Shown here in pieces: positions 1-13,982 of a stretch of DNA of 64,000 nucleotides. Origin of the DNA: Ficedula albicollis (taxonomy: Eukaryota; Chordata; Aves; Passeriformes; Muscicapidae); the NCBI RefSeq assembly GCF_000247815.1, contig NC_021673.1, positions 47,862,069-47,926,068 on the forward strand, read 5' to 3'. Position 1 is the stretch's first letter. Each line of letters begins with the position of its first letter. Under the pieces are notes generated by a model. That model saw only the letters and a list, made by a program, of their open reading frames with translations. It searched no databases and was not told the origin of the DNA. Both the position numbers and the translations under genes were made by a program.

Positions 1-924
1 CAGGTCATTAGAAAAAAAGAGCCTGTCAGAGCTGACATAAATATAGTTTAACCTTTGCCATCTGGATATATTAAGTAACCTTCTGGTAATGGAAAAGTAT
101 ATAATCTCTCTGATGTAGGATAACAATCCTGATAAAATTCCAACTTCAGGCAACTAGGCTAATAAATCACAAACATATGGCAGGTTATTTCTCTTTGTCT
201 GATGCTCCAGTCTTCTGATCAAGCACATATTGTCCTTCAGTAGATAGTGTTCTCCTATATTTACCTTATTACTGAAAAGACTAGCATGAGTGGAAAAGTG
301 TAGAAATGTATTCATGAGAACCAGAAACAACAGCATGGGGACCTGAATATCCTAGTGTAAGTCTTAGCCCATGATATAAATTGAGACTTACATCACATAG
401 CTGGCTGTTGTTGCTTTGTGACTATAAAAGGCAGAATGAAAACTTTGAAAGCTTTTAAAAAGTCTTCAGGTTTACAGCCATGCATTATACGAGTGAGTTT
501 AATTCATTCATGGTAAGAATTGACTGCCATTTGCCAGTTAGTGCCGCAATATAGAGAACACAGAATCTCTGCCACCAAGCTGTCTGGAAATTCTAATTGC
601 TTTGAGTGTAAGAGCCAAGGGAGCTACTTAAACCTGAAGGTAACAGTAGGCATGAAATCACAACCTCTCAATGTTTTTCTGTACATGATATTTTTGGACT
701 GAGTTCTTGCTCAGGCACCACAGACTACTGCAAGACCATGATGATTACAAAGAGCCCTCAAAGAGTATTTTCTGTGTCTTAAGTACCTTTGAGTTTGCGT
801 TTAATTTAACTATGTGCAGTAAATAAAGGAGAAAAATGGACAAAGTAGAGTAAAAGTAATTTTTCTTGATATATCCTCCTTCATTTCCTAATGGAGTTCA
901 ACATAGATTCTCTTTATAAGTTGT
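1..924. other. non-coding AT-rich stretch
   Basis: No supported gene. Reading frames of about 60 codons occur on both strands (154-336 minus, 520-702 plus), but they have no recognisable motif and are the length expected by chance in AT-rich DNA. No RNA gene or repeat family is recognised. Confidence 0.6.
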
Positions 925-994
925 GAGTTGGTTTTTTGATGACCCTAGTGGGTCACTTCCAACTCAGGATGTTCTGTGATTATGTGATAATGTG
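925..994 (+). mobile_element. CR1 LINE 3' tail fragment
   Basis: This short stretch matches the extreme 3' end of avian CR1 elements as I know them: a GATGACCC segment, then GTGGGTCACTTCCAACTC, a GGATGTTCTGTGATT segment, and a decayed short tandem tail (TGTGATTATGTGATAATGTG). CR1 elements lack a poly-A tail and end in short tandem repeats of this kind, which fixes the orientation as plus. Only the last 70 bp or so are visible. This is a very 5'-truncated or eroded insertion with no coding content. The upstream boundary is approximate. Confidence 0.75.
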
Positions 995-1847
995 TTGTAT
1001 GAGCTATGCAAAGAACTAAAGGAGGCGGGGGACTGAGACCTAGAAGACTGTTCTGTGAGAAAATGTGCTGTAGGGCATCATCCTGTCACAGACTTGCAAA
1101 TTATCTCATGCAAAGTATTATACTGAGACTTTGCAGGCAGCTGCTAAACATGTGAGTGAGACTTTTGGCTTTACTAGGAATAATTACTTGGGAGAGCAGA
1201 AAATGACATATAGTAGCCATCTACGAGGCTGTATAAGGACAGAATGAATGGTTTTAGCCCAATCACGGAGTCTCTTTGGAAGTAGTTTTATGAGGTTTTC
1301 TTTTAATTTCTGAAATATTTCTCACTGGGTTGTTTTTCTTATTTATTTTTTTCTAATCCAAGTACATTGTGATTTCATAGTAGAGAATGGGATCACATTC
1401 CTTATATTTGGAAGCTAATGATATTTTTGCAGTTGTAGGAGTAGTCTTTTAGATGTCTTTTGCTTTGAGTAGGTAGAGACAAAATACTCTCTTGAACATT
1501 CTCTGTTGCAGTGAATGGAAAAGAATTCTTCCATTTCTTGCCACCTCAAGACATGGAGTCTGTGTGCATTGCATTGAGAGGAATAATGTTAGCATGATAA
1601 ATTCCTGCTAATTTTGTTGTTTCTGTTTTGGTAACAAGGACGACAGAGTAGTATATATTGCATATAGATTCTGCATGTGGACTGCAGAAGTGGAGAGTTT
1701 CCAAGCCTAGTGGAGAGTTTGAATGTAATTTGAAGTTCACTTGTTATGTCTTTACTTTTTCCATGAGCTCACAGCTGTAATACCAATGCTGGCCTCTACT
1801 GCAATCACAAATACGAACGTAGTGATTGTAGACTCTATGTAGGTACT
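995..1847. other. non-coding stretch, nothing recognised
   Basis: No gene, RNA or repeat family is visible. A 64-codon minus-strand frame at 1546-1740 has no family features. Confidence 0.55.
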
Positions 1848-2151
1848 GTGAAGTTCCTTTCTCTTTTGGTGTCCTCTTCCTTCTGTCTTCTGTTTTATTC
1901 TTTACAAATTATGAATTTCTAACTAGAGTTGCATCTGCTTGAGTGGTTTGATTTTATTGAGAGGTTTTCATGTGTTCTAGAAGGTGAAGTTCCTTTCTCT
2001 TTTGGTGTCCTCTTCCTCCTGTCTTCTGTTTTATTCTTTACAAATCATGAATTTCTAACTACAGTTGCATCTGCTTGAGTAGTTTGATTTTATTGAGAAG
2101 TTTTCATGTGTTCTAGAAGGCTATTGAGAGGTTTTCATGTGTTCTAGAAGG
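1848..2151. repeat. tandem duplication, 136-bp unit, 2.2 copies
   Basis: Copy 1 is 1848-1983 and copy 2 is 1984-2119, starting at the same GTGAAGTTCC. I count five single-base differences, four of them transitions. A partial third copy of about 30 bp (2122-2151) repeats the end of the unit. At the position where copies 1 and 2 differ (GAGAGG versus GAGAAG) the partial third copy agrees with copy 1, giving an A-B-A order. No coding content. It could be a recent tandem duplication or two unmerged haplotypes. Confidence 0.9.
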
Positions 2152-5100
2152 TAACAATCAACGGAGGTTTTCTCTCAAGCTCTCCCTTGTGCTAGAATAT
2201 TTCTGATGGAATTAACTGAAAATATGGCTTGTCACAAAGAGATATGAGGAAGCTCTTGTACCTGTAGGCTTTCTAGAAAGATCTCTAAGGAATATGGGAA
2301 ACAACCTTAAAATAACAATTAAACTGTGCTGGTGGGGAGCTTTAGAATATAATAAAATATGCATTTATTGGGATATAGTACATATTCTGAATTTGTTAGA
2401 TGATATGTGCTGCATGCTGCTTAGTATGAAAGAGAATTTCCTAAGACCATTTTTCCAACCAGTATTCCTACTGAACAATTTAGAGTTGGTAGTTGCTGGT
2501 AAATCATGACTAACTTCACTAAACTGATGGAAAAGCAGATGAAAAGTTAATATAAGTAGAATAATGTTTGGGTTGGAAAATGTATCTTATTTTATTTGTT
2601 TGGATTTTTCTTTTTTTGTTGTTTTTTTTTGTGTGTGTGAAGCCATTGGGCTGATTACTTTGTAATTTTCTTACTAGTTCAGGATTTTAAAGAACTGGAA
2701 GTCAGATTTGTCAAGTGTCATGATATGCAAGTATCAAAATATTCACATTATGTGGAAATTTCACATAGTAAGAATTGATTTTTCCTGGCAGAATTTTTCA
2801 CCTAAGGTCCCCCAAGCATGTCCTGTAAATGATCGGTCTAAACAACAACAAAAAAGTCTTTTTTTTAAAGGAAAATATTTGCCTTTTTGCCATGATAATT
2901 CCTAATAATTGTCTCTTCCTGAGAGAGCAATGTGGCTCAGTATTTACATTTATTGTTTAAACACAAGTATTTCTGAGAAGCTATTCACGAGACAAAAGAT
3001 TTAGCATTTGGATTTGCTACTGTGCTTCCACTGTTTTAGTTAAATTCTTTGTATGTTGCTGTCATGCAAATATTTAGATGACTTAAAGATTAAATTTTAA
3101 AGTTCTTCTATGATTATATTTAGTAAATAAACTTCCATGCTTTAATACTCAAAGCATCTAAGACCAAACACCATCTGAGCATTTATATTTATGATTGGAA
3201 TAGATTTTTAATTCTCTGTATTTGAATCTGGCTTATTATTTTTGACTAAACAGGCAGGTATACATAAGTGCCTGTGAGGTTGAGCTATAAAATCCAGTAA
3301 AACAAGACATTCTGAGTCAGATTTTCAAAACACCCTCCAAAATTGCACCCAGACATTGCACAGCTGCATGTCTTTCGTGTATTTTATTTATTTTGTTACT
3401 TGTTCTCCAGCATTGAATGGCAGTGTTCATCTAGATGTAGATGCCATTTAAGAGTATCTTTCAACTTCACCCTTCTAATCAAAATTGCTGATTTTAATAG
3501 CCTAGACAATTTTAGGAACTATCCCATGGTTCTAGCCCACAAAGATGTTCAGTTGCACTAACTTTTTAATAAACAAGATTGAAAATATTTTCCTTTAAAG
3601 TATCTAGGGACACATTTAAATTTATCTATGTGCTTAATTTTTCTTATGAGTACACAAATGTGTGAAACTGCAAACTATATCTGTTAAGTAGCTCATCAAA
3701 AAGTGATGTAATATAAGATGAAATTATGTGATGGTGTGCCATGTATTTGATTTTAGAAAGGAGTACTCTTAAACACTTGACTTTGTACAGAGAGTTAGAC
3801 GGTAAAAAGCTTTTGGATATAAATTGTTGCCAACGCTCCGCTGAGTCTTTTTATATTTGTGCTGTACTGTTATTATTTCTTGTCTACACATATGAGGAAA
3901 GGCATATCCTGGAATTTCTTTTGAAGGCTGCCTAAATTTGCTGTAAAAATTCTAAAGCAGATCTGTGAAAGATTTCTATTTTCTCTCAGACATATATTGT
4001 TTATATATTGGACTAATAACTGCCCTATATTTTCAACATGCATGACTAAGGTAAGGATGGCATTACTACTGTTTTGTGATTGTCATAATTTGCTGCATTA
4101 GTAATCATTTGGATACTGATGTTTTTTGCCAATTACAGCAAAAGTATTTGCGATGTACGAAGCAATTCACTTTTCCAGGTTAGACAGTATAAAAGACAGA
4201 AGTCAGTTGTAATACTAACTTTATTCTACATGAGATTAAAAAAAAGGGAAATGTTTATGTTAAGCTAAAGATAATTTTGAAAAAAATGTCCATGCTGTCT
4301 GGAGAGGGATTTCATGCCCATAAAGATTCAGCTGAATGAATCAGTACTGTTGGCAACATAGCCTTTTCTGCTGTTCCTGGCTGCAGTCTTGAATCTGAAC
4401 TTCTGTCTGAAGTTTACTACACTCATGGCAAGAGTAGAAAACAACGGACTTATTTTTTAAAAAGCATTGAAGGCCCAATTAACAGGGCTCATCTTAAAGG
4501 GTTATTGTGGTGCCAACAGTTTGAGTACAGTTTCAAGCATTTTGACAAGTGAATTGTAACACAATATTTGGTCATTGGCTAACAAAGAGTCCTGAATTAG
4601 AAACAAATCTGTCAAGAATGCGGAAACTTGTGATGGTCTCAGGTAAGTGAAAGCTCCTTCAGACCTAACCTCATTAGTTGCTTACTTAGGTATTTCCCAC
4701 TGATATTGTGATATTATTATGAGTGAATTGTGATATTATGAGACTAGATCCTTGTTTCTTTCTGTATGGACATATGCAATAGGAAAGATACCAGGAGCCT
4801 GCAGCTGGCCCCATCTAATACTTTAAAATTGCTAAGCTAATTGTTTCCACAAGAAAAGGTGCAAAGAAAATCACGGGACTACAAAAAGCCTATTTCTTTG
4901 AGATAGTTGAAGAGATTTATGAAGGTTTTCTTTTCTACAGAGTCTGTTTTTCTAAAAAGCAGTACAGCTTAAGAGATTAACGTGAGAATTCCTTCATTAA
5001 GTCAATATCAAATGAAGTGCAGTTGCTCTTTTAGCAGGAGCTTATATATACATCTCCTCTGAAATGTAATATAGCACATGAGAACACTGCAAGTATTATA

Positions 5101-7570
5101 AATGTTCTATTATTTGCAGATTGTTCCATATTATAATGTATATTGCCAACTGCAGTGAATAAAGACATCAGTCTCTGTGTTTGCCCCATACCAATGGTTG
5201 TTATAGTGTTCTACAAAATGTTTTAATTCATAGGTTATAAAAATCTCGGATTAATTCCACTTTGTTTCATGACTGTCAATGTAATGAAAAACTGAGAACT
5301 ACCATATATTCTGTTTCACGAGTTGTCTTAGAATTTGCTGTGACATCACAGAAAAGAGGTAGAAAATGAACATGATATGAAGAGCCTGACCCTTTTTCCT
5401 TCAAATTTGGTGGCTTTAATAGAAATAATAGTTTGTGTAAAGTATTTTGTTTTGGTTTTTAATTAAGAGATAATTTAAAGGCACTCTTAAAATTATTAGC
5501 AAAAGTTTGCTATTGCTACAGTTAGGGAGAAGTAAAGAGTGATACAAGGCATAACAACATATTCATGGCCATATCCAAAGCTTTCTGGAATCTATCAAAA
5601 AGCTTTTCCTTATTTTTAACGAGACCTGAACATGAGAAATCCTGATGGATGATGGAAGGTAAGGAACACATGAAAGATAGGTTGAGAAGAGAGGGCATGC
5701 TAAATATGAAACAAACCCCAAAAATCAAATCTAAATACATTTTTAGGAATTAGGATTAGGACTTGCAGGCAAGAAAGGGGAACTGTAGCAGAGTAGAAGG
5801 AATAAAAAAAAACAAAACAAAGAGAAGTTTAAAAGCTTTTTTTTGCCGCTAAAGATTGGTTTTCATATTTCCTTGGCAGTTTTCTTGCCTAACTATGAGC
5901 TTAAGAGACGTAGATGATTGTCTGTCCCTAGGATTCATTCACACACTTGTCTTCTTCACGTAAAGATGGGCAGGAAAGAAACTAGTCAGACTTCTATGTT
6001 ATTTGCTGCTGCTTACTTTTCATCTATGTTGGTGCAGATTAATAGTCCATCTTCCTTATGAGTGTTCGTAAGACTTCTTGTGTTCTTTTGTTTCCTCAGA
6101 CCAGTTATTTCCTCCACTGCATCAAGCCATTTAAAGTGCACATTACAAATATTCTCAGCATTTTGTATTTTTTCTTACGGATTTGAACTGCTGGCTGTTT
6201 TCTTTAGCTCAGGTGAAATATTTTGACTGAATACTCAATAAAACTTTTTTCTCAACACATGTGTTTACCCACCTAATGCATTACTTAATCTCCAGTTCTG
6301 CAACACAAATTTTTGTACCTATTTTTTTGTTTAACTGGGAAATTATAATTTTTGTTCAGAGCATGGATAACTTTGAGTTTCGTACATTCTTTGGATTAGT
6401 GCATTATTTCCGGCTGCACTTCTTTTGTCAGATCTTTGTTGGTTTGTGAGATAGTGCACAGATATCTATGCTACTTTCTTGACATTATAGAATGGTATCT
6501 ATAAAATTTACATACTGCTGTTGATTCTGTTGATTCTTTGTTTATTTGTATTAGATATTAATGGTTCCTATATGTTAATGTCTGTCTTTGAGAATTATAA
6601 ATATTTCATGCTGGTTTCTAAGGAGGTGTTATTATTAAAGAAAAAATAGAATAAAAGGACAGAAAAACTCAATATATTATTTGAATGTCTGTTCAATATT
6701 CCAAGGTAAGAAGAATTTAGGTGCTGCCAGGCATATTGAATCCTGCTCAGGTTTTCATAACCTGGACAACACAGTTGGCAGATAGACACTTTTGGCTTCC
6801 GCCATCCATTTTTATATAAAAGAGGTAAATAAATCAGAGGCATTCAATAGCACAAAACATAGCCAAACAATCCACTTTAAGATCTCCTCTACTGCTGAAA
6901 AGCAGTACTGCAAATTTCAGGAAATCCCAAAAAGTCATTGAGCATGCCAAGAAGGAGTTTTTCTGATGCAGAAACTTGGAATTGTGTGGCGTCTGTTTTA
7001 TATAAAATTCTGATTACTCTTAGTAAGGGATACTTCTATCCTAAAACTGTTTCACTAGCTTTTTTAGAACCCTAAAGTTAATATTTTTGTAATAATTTGA
7101 TATATCAGATGAGTATTAGTTATTTGTTTATTCCAGGATGAGCCTTTAAAATGGTTTTCCAGGTCTTTTTTTCCAGGTTATGCAAAATGCCAAGACTCAC
7201 TTTTAGCTTGTCAACATTGGCCACCAAATGGAGATTAGCTCTAGATCTTTAGGAACTGTTTGCTGGAAAAAAAATAACATTGTGGAGGTGTTAGAGATTA
7301 TTTTCCAAAATATCTTTTTGGAAGTAATTTTAGTGACTTGCACCCCTTTCTCCCCTCACCGTTCCAGAAGGCAGTCATCCATATTATGAGCTAATGGCTT
7401 AAGCGTTCTTTAGAAAAAATAAATGAGGGCTGTTTTTGAGATACAGGATTGCATGAGAGCACCTGAAACTGCTAGGATCAGTTCTCTCTCCCTGAGGGCT
7501 GACTCTGCAACCCTCTGAAAAATAAGGGATTTGAATGGGAACAGTGACTCTCATTTAAAGACCTGCTGAC
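2152..7570. other. non-coding AT-rich stretch with minor low-complexity tracts
   Basis: About 5.4 kb without a supported gene. A T-rich then GT-rich tract lies at about 2608-2638, and a small imperfect 22-bp repeat lies at about 4705-4742. Frames of 60-82 codons at 2294, 3343, 5522, 6261 and 6595 have no motif. No transposon family is recognised. Confidence 0.55.
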
Positions 7571-7718
7571 ATGCCTCAAGAGTGACCACATTCCCACATG
7601 CTCTTTGTTGGAGGGTGTTACTGGAACTGCAAATACGTTTTCCGATGCCTCAAGAGTGACCACATTCCCACATGCTCTTTGTTGGAGGGTGTTACTGGAA
7701 CTGCAAATACGTTTTCCG
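7571..7718. repeat. exact tandem duplication, 74-bp unit
   Basis: Copies 7571-7644 and 7645-7718 are identical by eye, each starting ATGCCTCAAG and ending CGTTTTCCG. The unit is unrelated to the transposons recognised in this window. Small frames crossing it on both strands are by-products of the repeat. Confidence 0.92.
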
Positions 7719-9964
<2,246 letters not shown>

Positions 9965-12005
9965 GAAAGTATTATATCACTTAATGAAGATACATTTCTT
10001 TTATTAGTATCATGTTATTTTATAGCTGACGTTGCCTCACAGGACAAGGGGAACCACAAGAGAAACCCTGTAGTTCCTTAGCTTGCTCAATTTCTAAACA
10101 GAGTAGAAAATTTTGTGGCATTAGTAGGCTACATAGCTTTTCGGCTCGCTGTGTAGTTACTATCTAGCAAATAAGATACTAAAGAAAACCTGAATTCTTC
10201 ATTTAGTTGTTTTTAAAATTTCTTTAGGGCCTTTGCCTTCATGTTCATAGTTGGATTGAATTGGTGATTTATTTTTTCTAAATGTATTTTGGCTTATATA
10301 TTTCATAGGTGTCTTCAGATCTAATAGCTTGAGTGTCATGGACAGTGTGACGGTCTGTGTAGCACTGTGCAATACCCCTGCTATGTATTAGCACCCTGGA
10401 GAATACTACTTTAGAAGTTAGAAGCTATGTTTGTTTTCTGGAAAATAGCCGTAGCAAAATGTTGCAACTTGGAGTTTGATGTGGTCTCAATCCCATTCAA
10501 GAAAACCTTGAATGGAAAAGTTAGGAGTAAGTTATAGTAAAATTATATGCAGTTAGACAGTCAGAGGTCTCCTGTGGCTCTATTCATCAAGAAAATTTTG
10601 TACTTTTCCAGCTTTATTCTGTTGTGTATATTCCAACAAATGTTATATTCTTTTCATGTTTATGAGTAATAACAGTTTGTCACTTTGAGCTTGGCAATTG
10701 AGCAAGGTAAGAACAGGGGACAGAAGAAAATAGCACAGTAAAAAATACATTAATTGTACCACATCACATGGGTATTAGTTCTCTCCCCTGTAGTCATAAT
10801 TCAGTAAAGCTTTAAATTGTGAATAATGTGCACGCTTTCCTCTGGGCTGCACTGCTAGCAGCATTAAACAAGTAATCACTGCAACTTTCCATAGGCCTGT
10901 TGCAAAACATGCCTGAAAAGATAACTTCTGCAGAGCTAGGCTGCCAACAGCACCTGGGGTAGCTAACTCAAAACTAGACTGGTTTTATCTGAACGAACTA
11001 CAGCCTAAAGTAGGAAAGTAGCCATGGCTTTATCTTCTCATCCTCTCAGTCACCAAGTATTTCTTCATTCGCTGGTGCCAGCATTATTTATAATGACCAG
11101 GTGGTAGGCAGATTTAGGGAGCTGAACAGATTGAAATTACAAAATGTGGTTCAAGCTGCTTTTTTTCTAACCTTAATCTTTATCCATAGTTAGACCATCA
11201 GAAGGAAAGATTTCTGTCTTGCAGGGTCAATGTAACTGTGTCCACAGCTGCAAAACTGCTAATTCTGCTGTGGGAGAGGTTGGTATGTGCATCATAATGC
11301 AGGAAGGAGAGCATGAACATCACTATGTCAAATTAAGTATAAAATGTGATTGCCTTCTAGCATTTGACTCAATCAGCTACCTGAGTTATTCATCTCATGG
11401 TGGCAGGAGCATGAGTGCTGGATCAAGGAATAAAGGAATGGGGAAGCTCAACTGCTCACCTTATGTTAACCTATGCTGTCACGGTAGCTAAAACACAATC
11501 AAACCCTTAAATAGGAGCATTGAGAAAAGAACTCAGAATGCTAATAGGATATTTTAAATTGTGTGCTATGTCTTATTAAGCTTAATTATAAAGTTATTCC
11601 AAGCTGTCTTACCTAATGAACCAGTGCTAGAAGTACTAGTTTATTATTATGTCATGGAAGGTGACTTGCGCATGATGGGGAGCCTCTTCATTCTTGTGTT
11701 CACAGTCCATTGTGCCAGAACTCATTTGTGCTTTTTCCTATCAATTTTCTCACAGCTCTAAAACTGTGGACACGGGACCTAATCCAACAAAGTTTTAATG
11801 CACTGCCAAGCATATGTAGTCTCACTGGACTCACAAGGGAGTATAGTAGGCAAAGTGAAAATGCCCTCTGGTCTTTCTATATCAGCTGTATTTGGTCCTT
11901 CTTGAAGTATAATTGGTTGTAAGCCTGAAAGAAATGTCATATTAGGACAGCTGGTTCACCTATTCACCTTAGCATTTGCTTGGTTTTGTCAAATAGAGAA
12001 TAGGC
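9965..12005. other. non-coding stretch, nothing firmly recognised
   Basis: No supported gene. A 90-codon plus-strand frame at 11219-11491 begins just after a pyrimidine-rich TTTCTGTCTTGCAG acceptor-like site and has several Cys and His codons. However, it has no recognisable domain and no convincing donor. I treat it as chance. Confidence 0.5.
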
Positions 12006-12180
12006 CAAGACTTCATCACGAACACGAAGGTAAGCCAACACATATATACCCTTGAGCAGTATTTTTAACATTTTGGAATATTTATAGCTAACACAAGACT
12101 TCATCACGAACACGAAGGTAAGCCAGCACATATATACCCTTGAGCAGTAGTTTTAACATTTTGGAATATTTATAGCTAAC
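12006..12180. repeat. tandem duplication, 88-bp unit
   Basis: Copy 1 is 12006-12093 and copy 2 is 12094-12180. They start with CAAGACTTCATCACGAACAC, end with TTTATAGCTAAC, and show two internal single-base differences. No coding content is seen. Confidence 0.92.
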
Positions 12181-13450
12181 GGCTAAATTTTAGGATAACA
12201 AACTGTTCAAGGCCTGTGTTAGTTCATTTTCTCTAAAATACAATTTTTATTCTGGATTAATTCCAGGTTTCTGAGCGAGGACTAGAGTTCAATCTGGAAT
12301 GATCTAAAATTAAATACCATTCTTTCTTTTCCCTTTGTTTCCAGAGAGGCTGTCTGATAAACACTACATGTGTTTATCAATGTGTAATAACAATAAATGG
12401 GACTAAACAAAAAAAAGTTGTGTTTCTTTTGCTTTCTGATGTACTGTTCTCACCATTATGCACTGACTAAAAGTCGTGTGTCACATCCTGTATTTCAAAG
12501 TTTCTTTTCTGGATCCTCAATACTTGATATTTACAGTCATATAATACACCGTGGACTTACTGTGTTCTCTAAAGCAAACATCAACTGTAAAACATAGACT
12601 GTTCAGCCAAAATTGATTCCTTTTCCTTAAGGGTTAGGTGATAACCCTTAAAATCTGTATTTGGAAAATATTAAATTATTTTCAGTACTGAGCTTGTAAT
12701 ATTCAGTAGAGATGTCGGAAGTTCTAGCAATTATTGGTAATTATGAAGGTGAAGGTGATCAGGACTGCTGATATGATGGCTGCTCTGTAACTCTGTGATT
12801 TTGTAGTCTGGATTTCATTCAGAAGGGTTAGGTAACAGTTTCTCAGTGTGTTGTGTGTTCCTGAATTTTAAAGAACAGTCATAGGTGGTTCTAAAACTTA
12901 CTATATTACTTTTAGAGAAAGGTAGTTGAAATAACTGTAAGATTTCAATAGTTTGCTCAGCAATTAGAGTATGTTTTCCCCTAACTGAATTTTGTCTCCT
13001 CTGTATATACTATCCATTTGTTTCTTCTTTCAAATTCAGGTTCATTTCTTAAACAGTTTAGGTCAACTGCTATCAGGGTTTCAGCCAGAGCTGAGCATTG
13101 CCTCTCAGTTCTTACTACTCAAAATAATGATTCTCTGCTAGCTTACATTCCTGAACTTCTCCAAAAGTGTGAATGAATATTAATTGTTACAAGCAGGAAT
13201 TTACACATAGGGAGCTACAGATAAAGCAATGAAAGTATTGGCTTAAGCTGTTCCAGAAACACCCCTCACAGGTTTGTGTGTGAAGCTGAATTACAAAATC
13301 ACAGAAGAGAGGGGAGAGGAATATATATAATACAATTGTAATGAATAATCAAAAAATAGCTAACTGAAATAATAACTATGCATGCAACTCAGTCTAGAAA
13401 ACCAGAAAGAGTTTCCAAACTTTTTTTCTGTAAAACAGTAGAAATGCGTT
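12181..13450. other. non-coding stretch with one small hairpin
   Basis: No supported gene. It contains the 25-bp hairpin at 12627-12651, which is listed separately. A 66-codon frame at 12397-12597 has no motif. Confidence 0.55.
12627..12651. repeat. perfect 10-bp inverted repeat, 5-nt loop
   Basis: TTAAGGGTTA (12627-12636) and TAACCCTTAA (12642-12651) are exact reverse complements around the loop GGTGA. The arm contains GGGTTA, and with the loop the text reads GGGTTAGG, which resembles the vertebrate telomere hexamer. Only one unit is present. No function is implied. Confidence 0.85.
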
Positions 13451-13624
13451 TGTGGAAAAGATGGTAACAATTGAAGTTTATATAGAAATTTTTAAATTAT
13501 TATAAGATAAATTAGGTATTGTAAACAATTTTCTAACTGTGGAAAAGATGGTAACAATTGAAGTTTATATGGAAATTTTAAAATTATTATAAGATAAATT
13601 AGGTATTGTAAGCAATTTTCTAAC
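13451..13624. repeat. tandem duplication, 87-bp unit
   Basis: Copy 1 is 13451-13537 and copy 2 is 13538-13624, starting TGTGGAAAAGATGG and ending TTTTCTAAC, with three substitutions. The last 37 bp of copy 2 also begin the 180-bp duplication that follows, so the two overlap. Confidence 0.92.
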
Positions 13625-13947
13625 GCTCAAAATCATCTACCTAAATCACTACTTCAAACAGAAATGGTTTGTTTTTTCAGTTGTTTGGTCTTGGATTTAT
13701 CTGTGGTTTCAGCAGTCATTTTTCACGGTTTACCTGCAGAGTGCCCTGTTAGAGGTTTTCTGGTTTTTATAAGATAAATTAGGTATTGTAAACAATTTTC
13801 TAACTCTCAAAATCATCTACCTAAATCACTACTTCAAACAGAAATGGTTTGTTTTTTCAGTTGTTTGGTCTTGGATTTATCTGTGGTTTCAGCAGTCATT
13901 TTTCACGGTTTACCTGCAGAGTGCCCTGTTAGAGGTTTTCTGGTTTT
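13588..13947. repeat. tandem duplication, 180-bp unit, overlapping the 87-bp one
   Basis: Copy 1 is 13588-13767 and copy 2 is 13768-13947, with two substitutions. The first 37 bp occur three times in the region, at 13501, 13588 and 13768. At the variable sites the first and third agree (GTAAAC, CTAACT) and the middle one differs (GTAAGC, CTAACG). Confidence 0.92.
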
Positions 13948-13982
13948 TTTGGGTTTTTTTTTTGTTTTTTGTTTTTGTTTTT
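13948..13982 (+). repeat. T-rich/G low-complexity tract
   Basis: A run of T stretches broken by G or GGG follows the 180-bp duplication directly. It resembles the G/T low-complexity text at 54406-54455 and 54570-54619. It may be simple repeat drift or a decayed retroelement tail. No parent element is recognised. Confidence 0.7.

Noticed and set aside
11219..11491. Possible Cys/His-rich exon after a TTTCTGTCTTGCAG acceptor-like site
   Set aside because: Cysteine spacing fits no domain I know, no good donor is apparent, and the neighbouring sequence looks non-coding.
12775..12800. CTGTAACTCTGTGATTTTG, resembling a CR1 tail repeat
   Set aside because: The sequence before it does not match a CR1 3' end.
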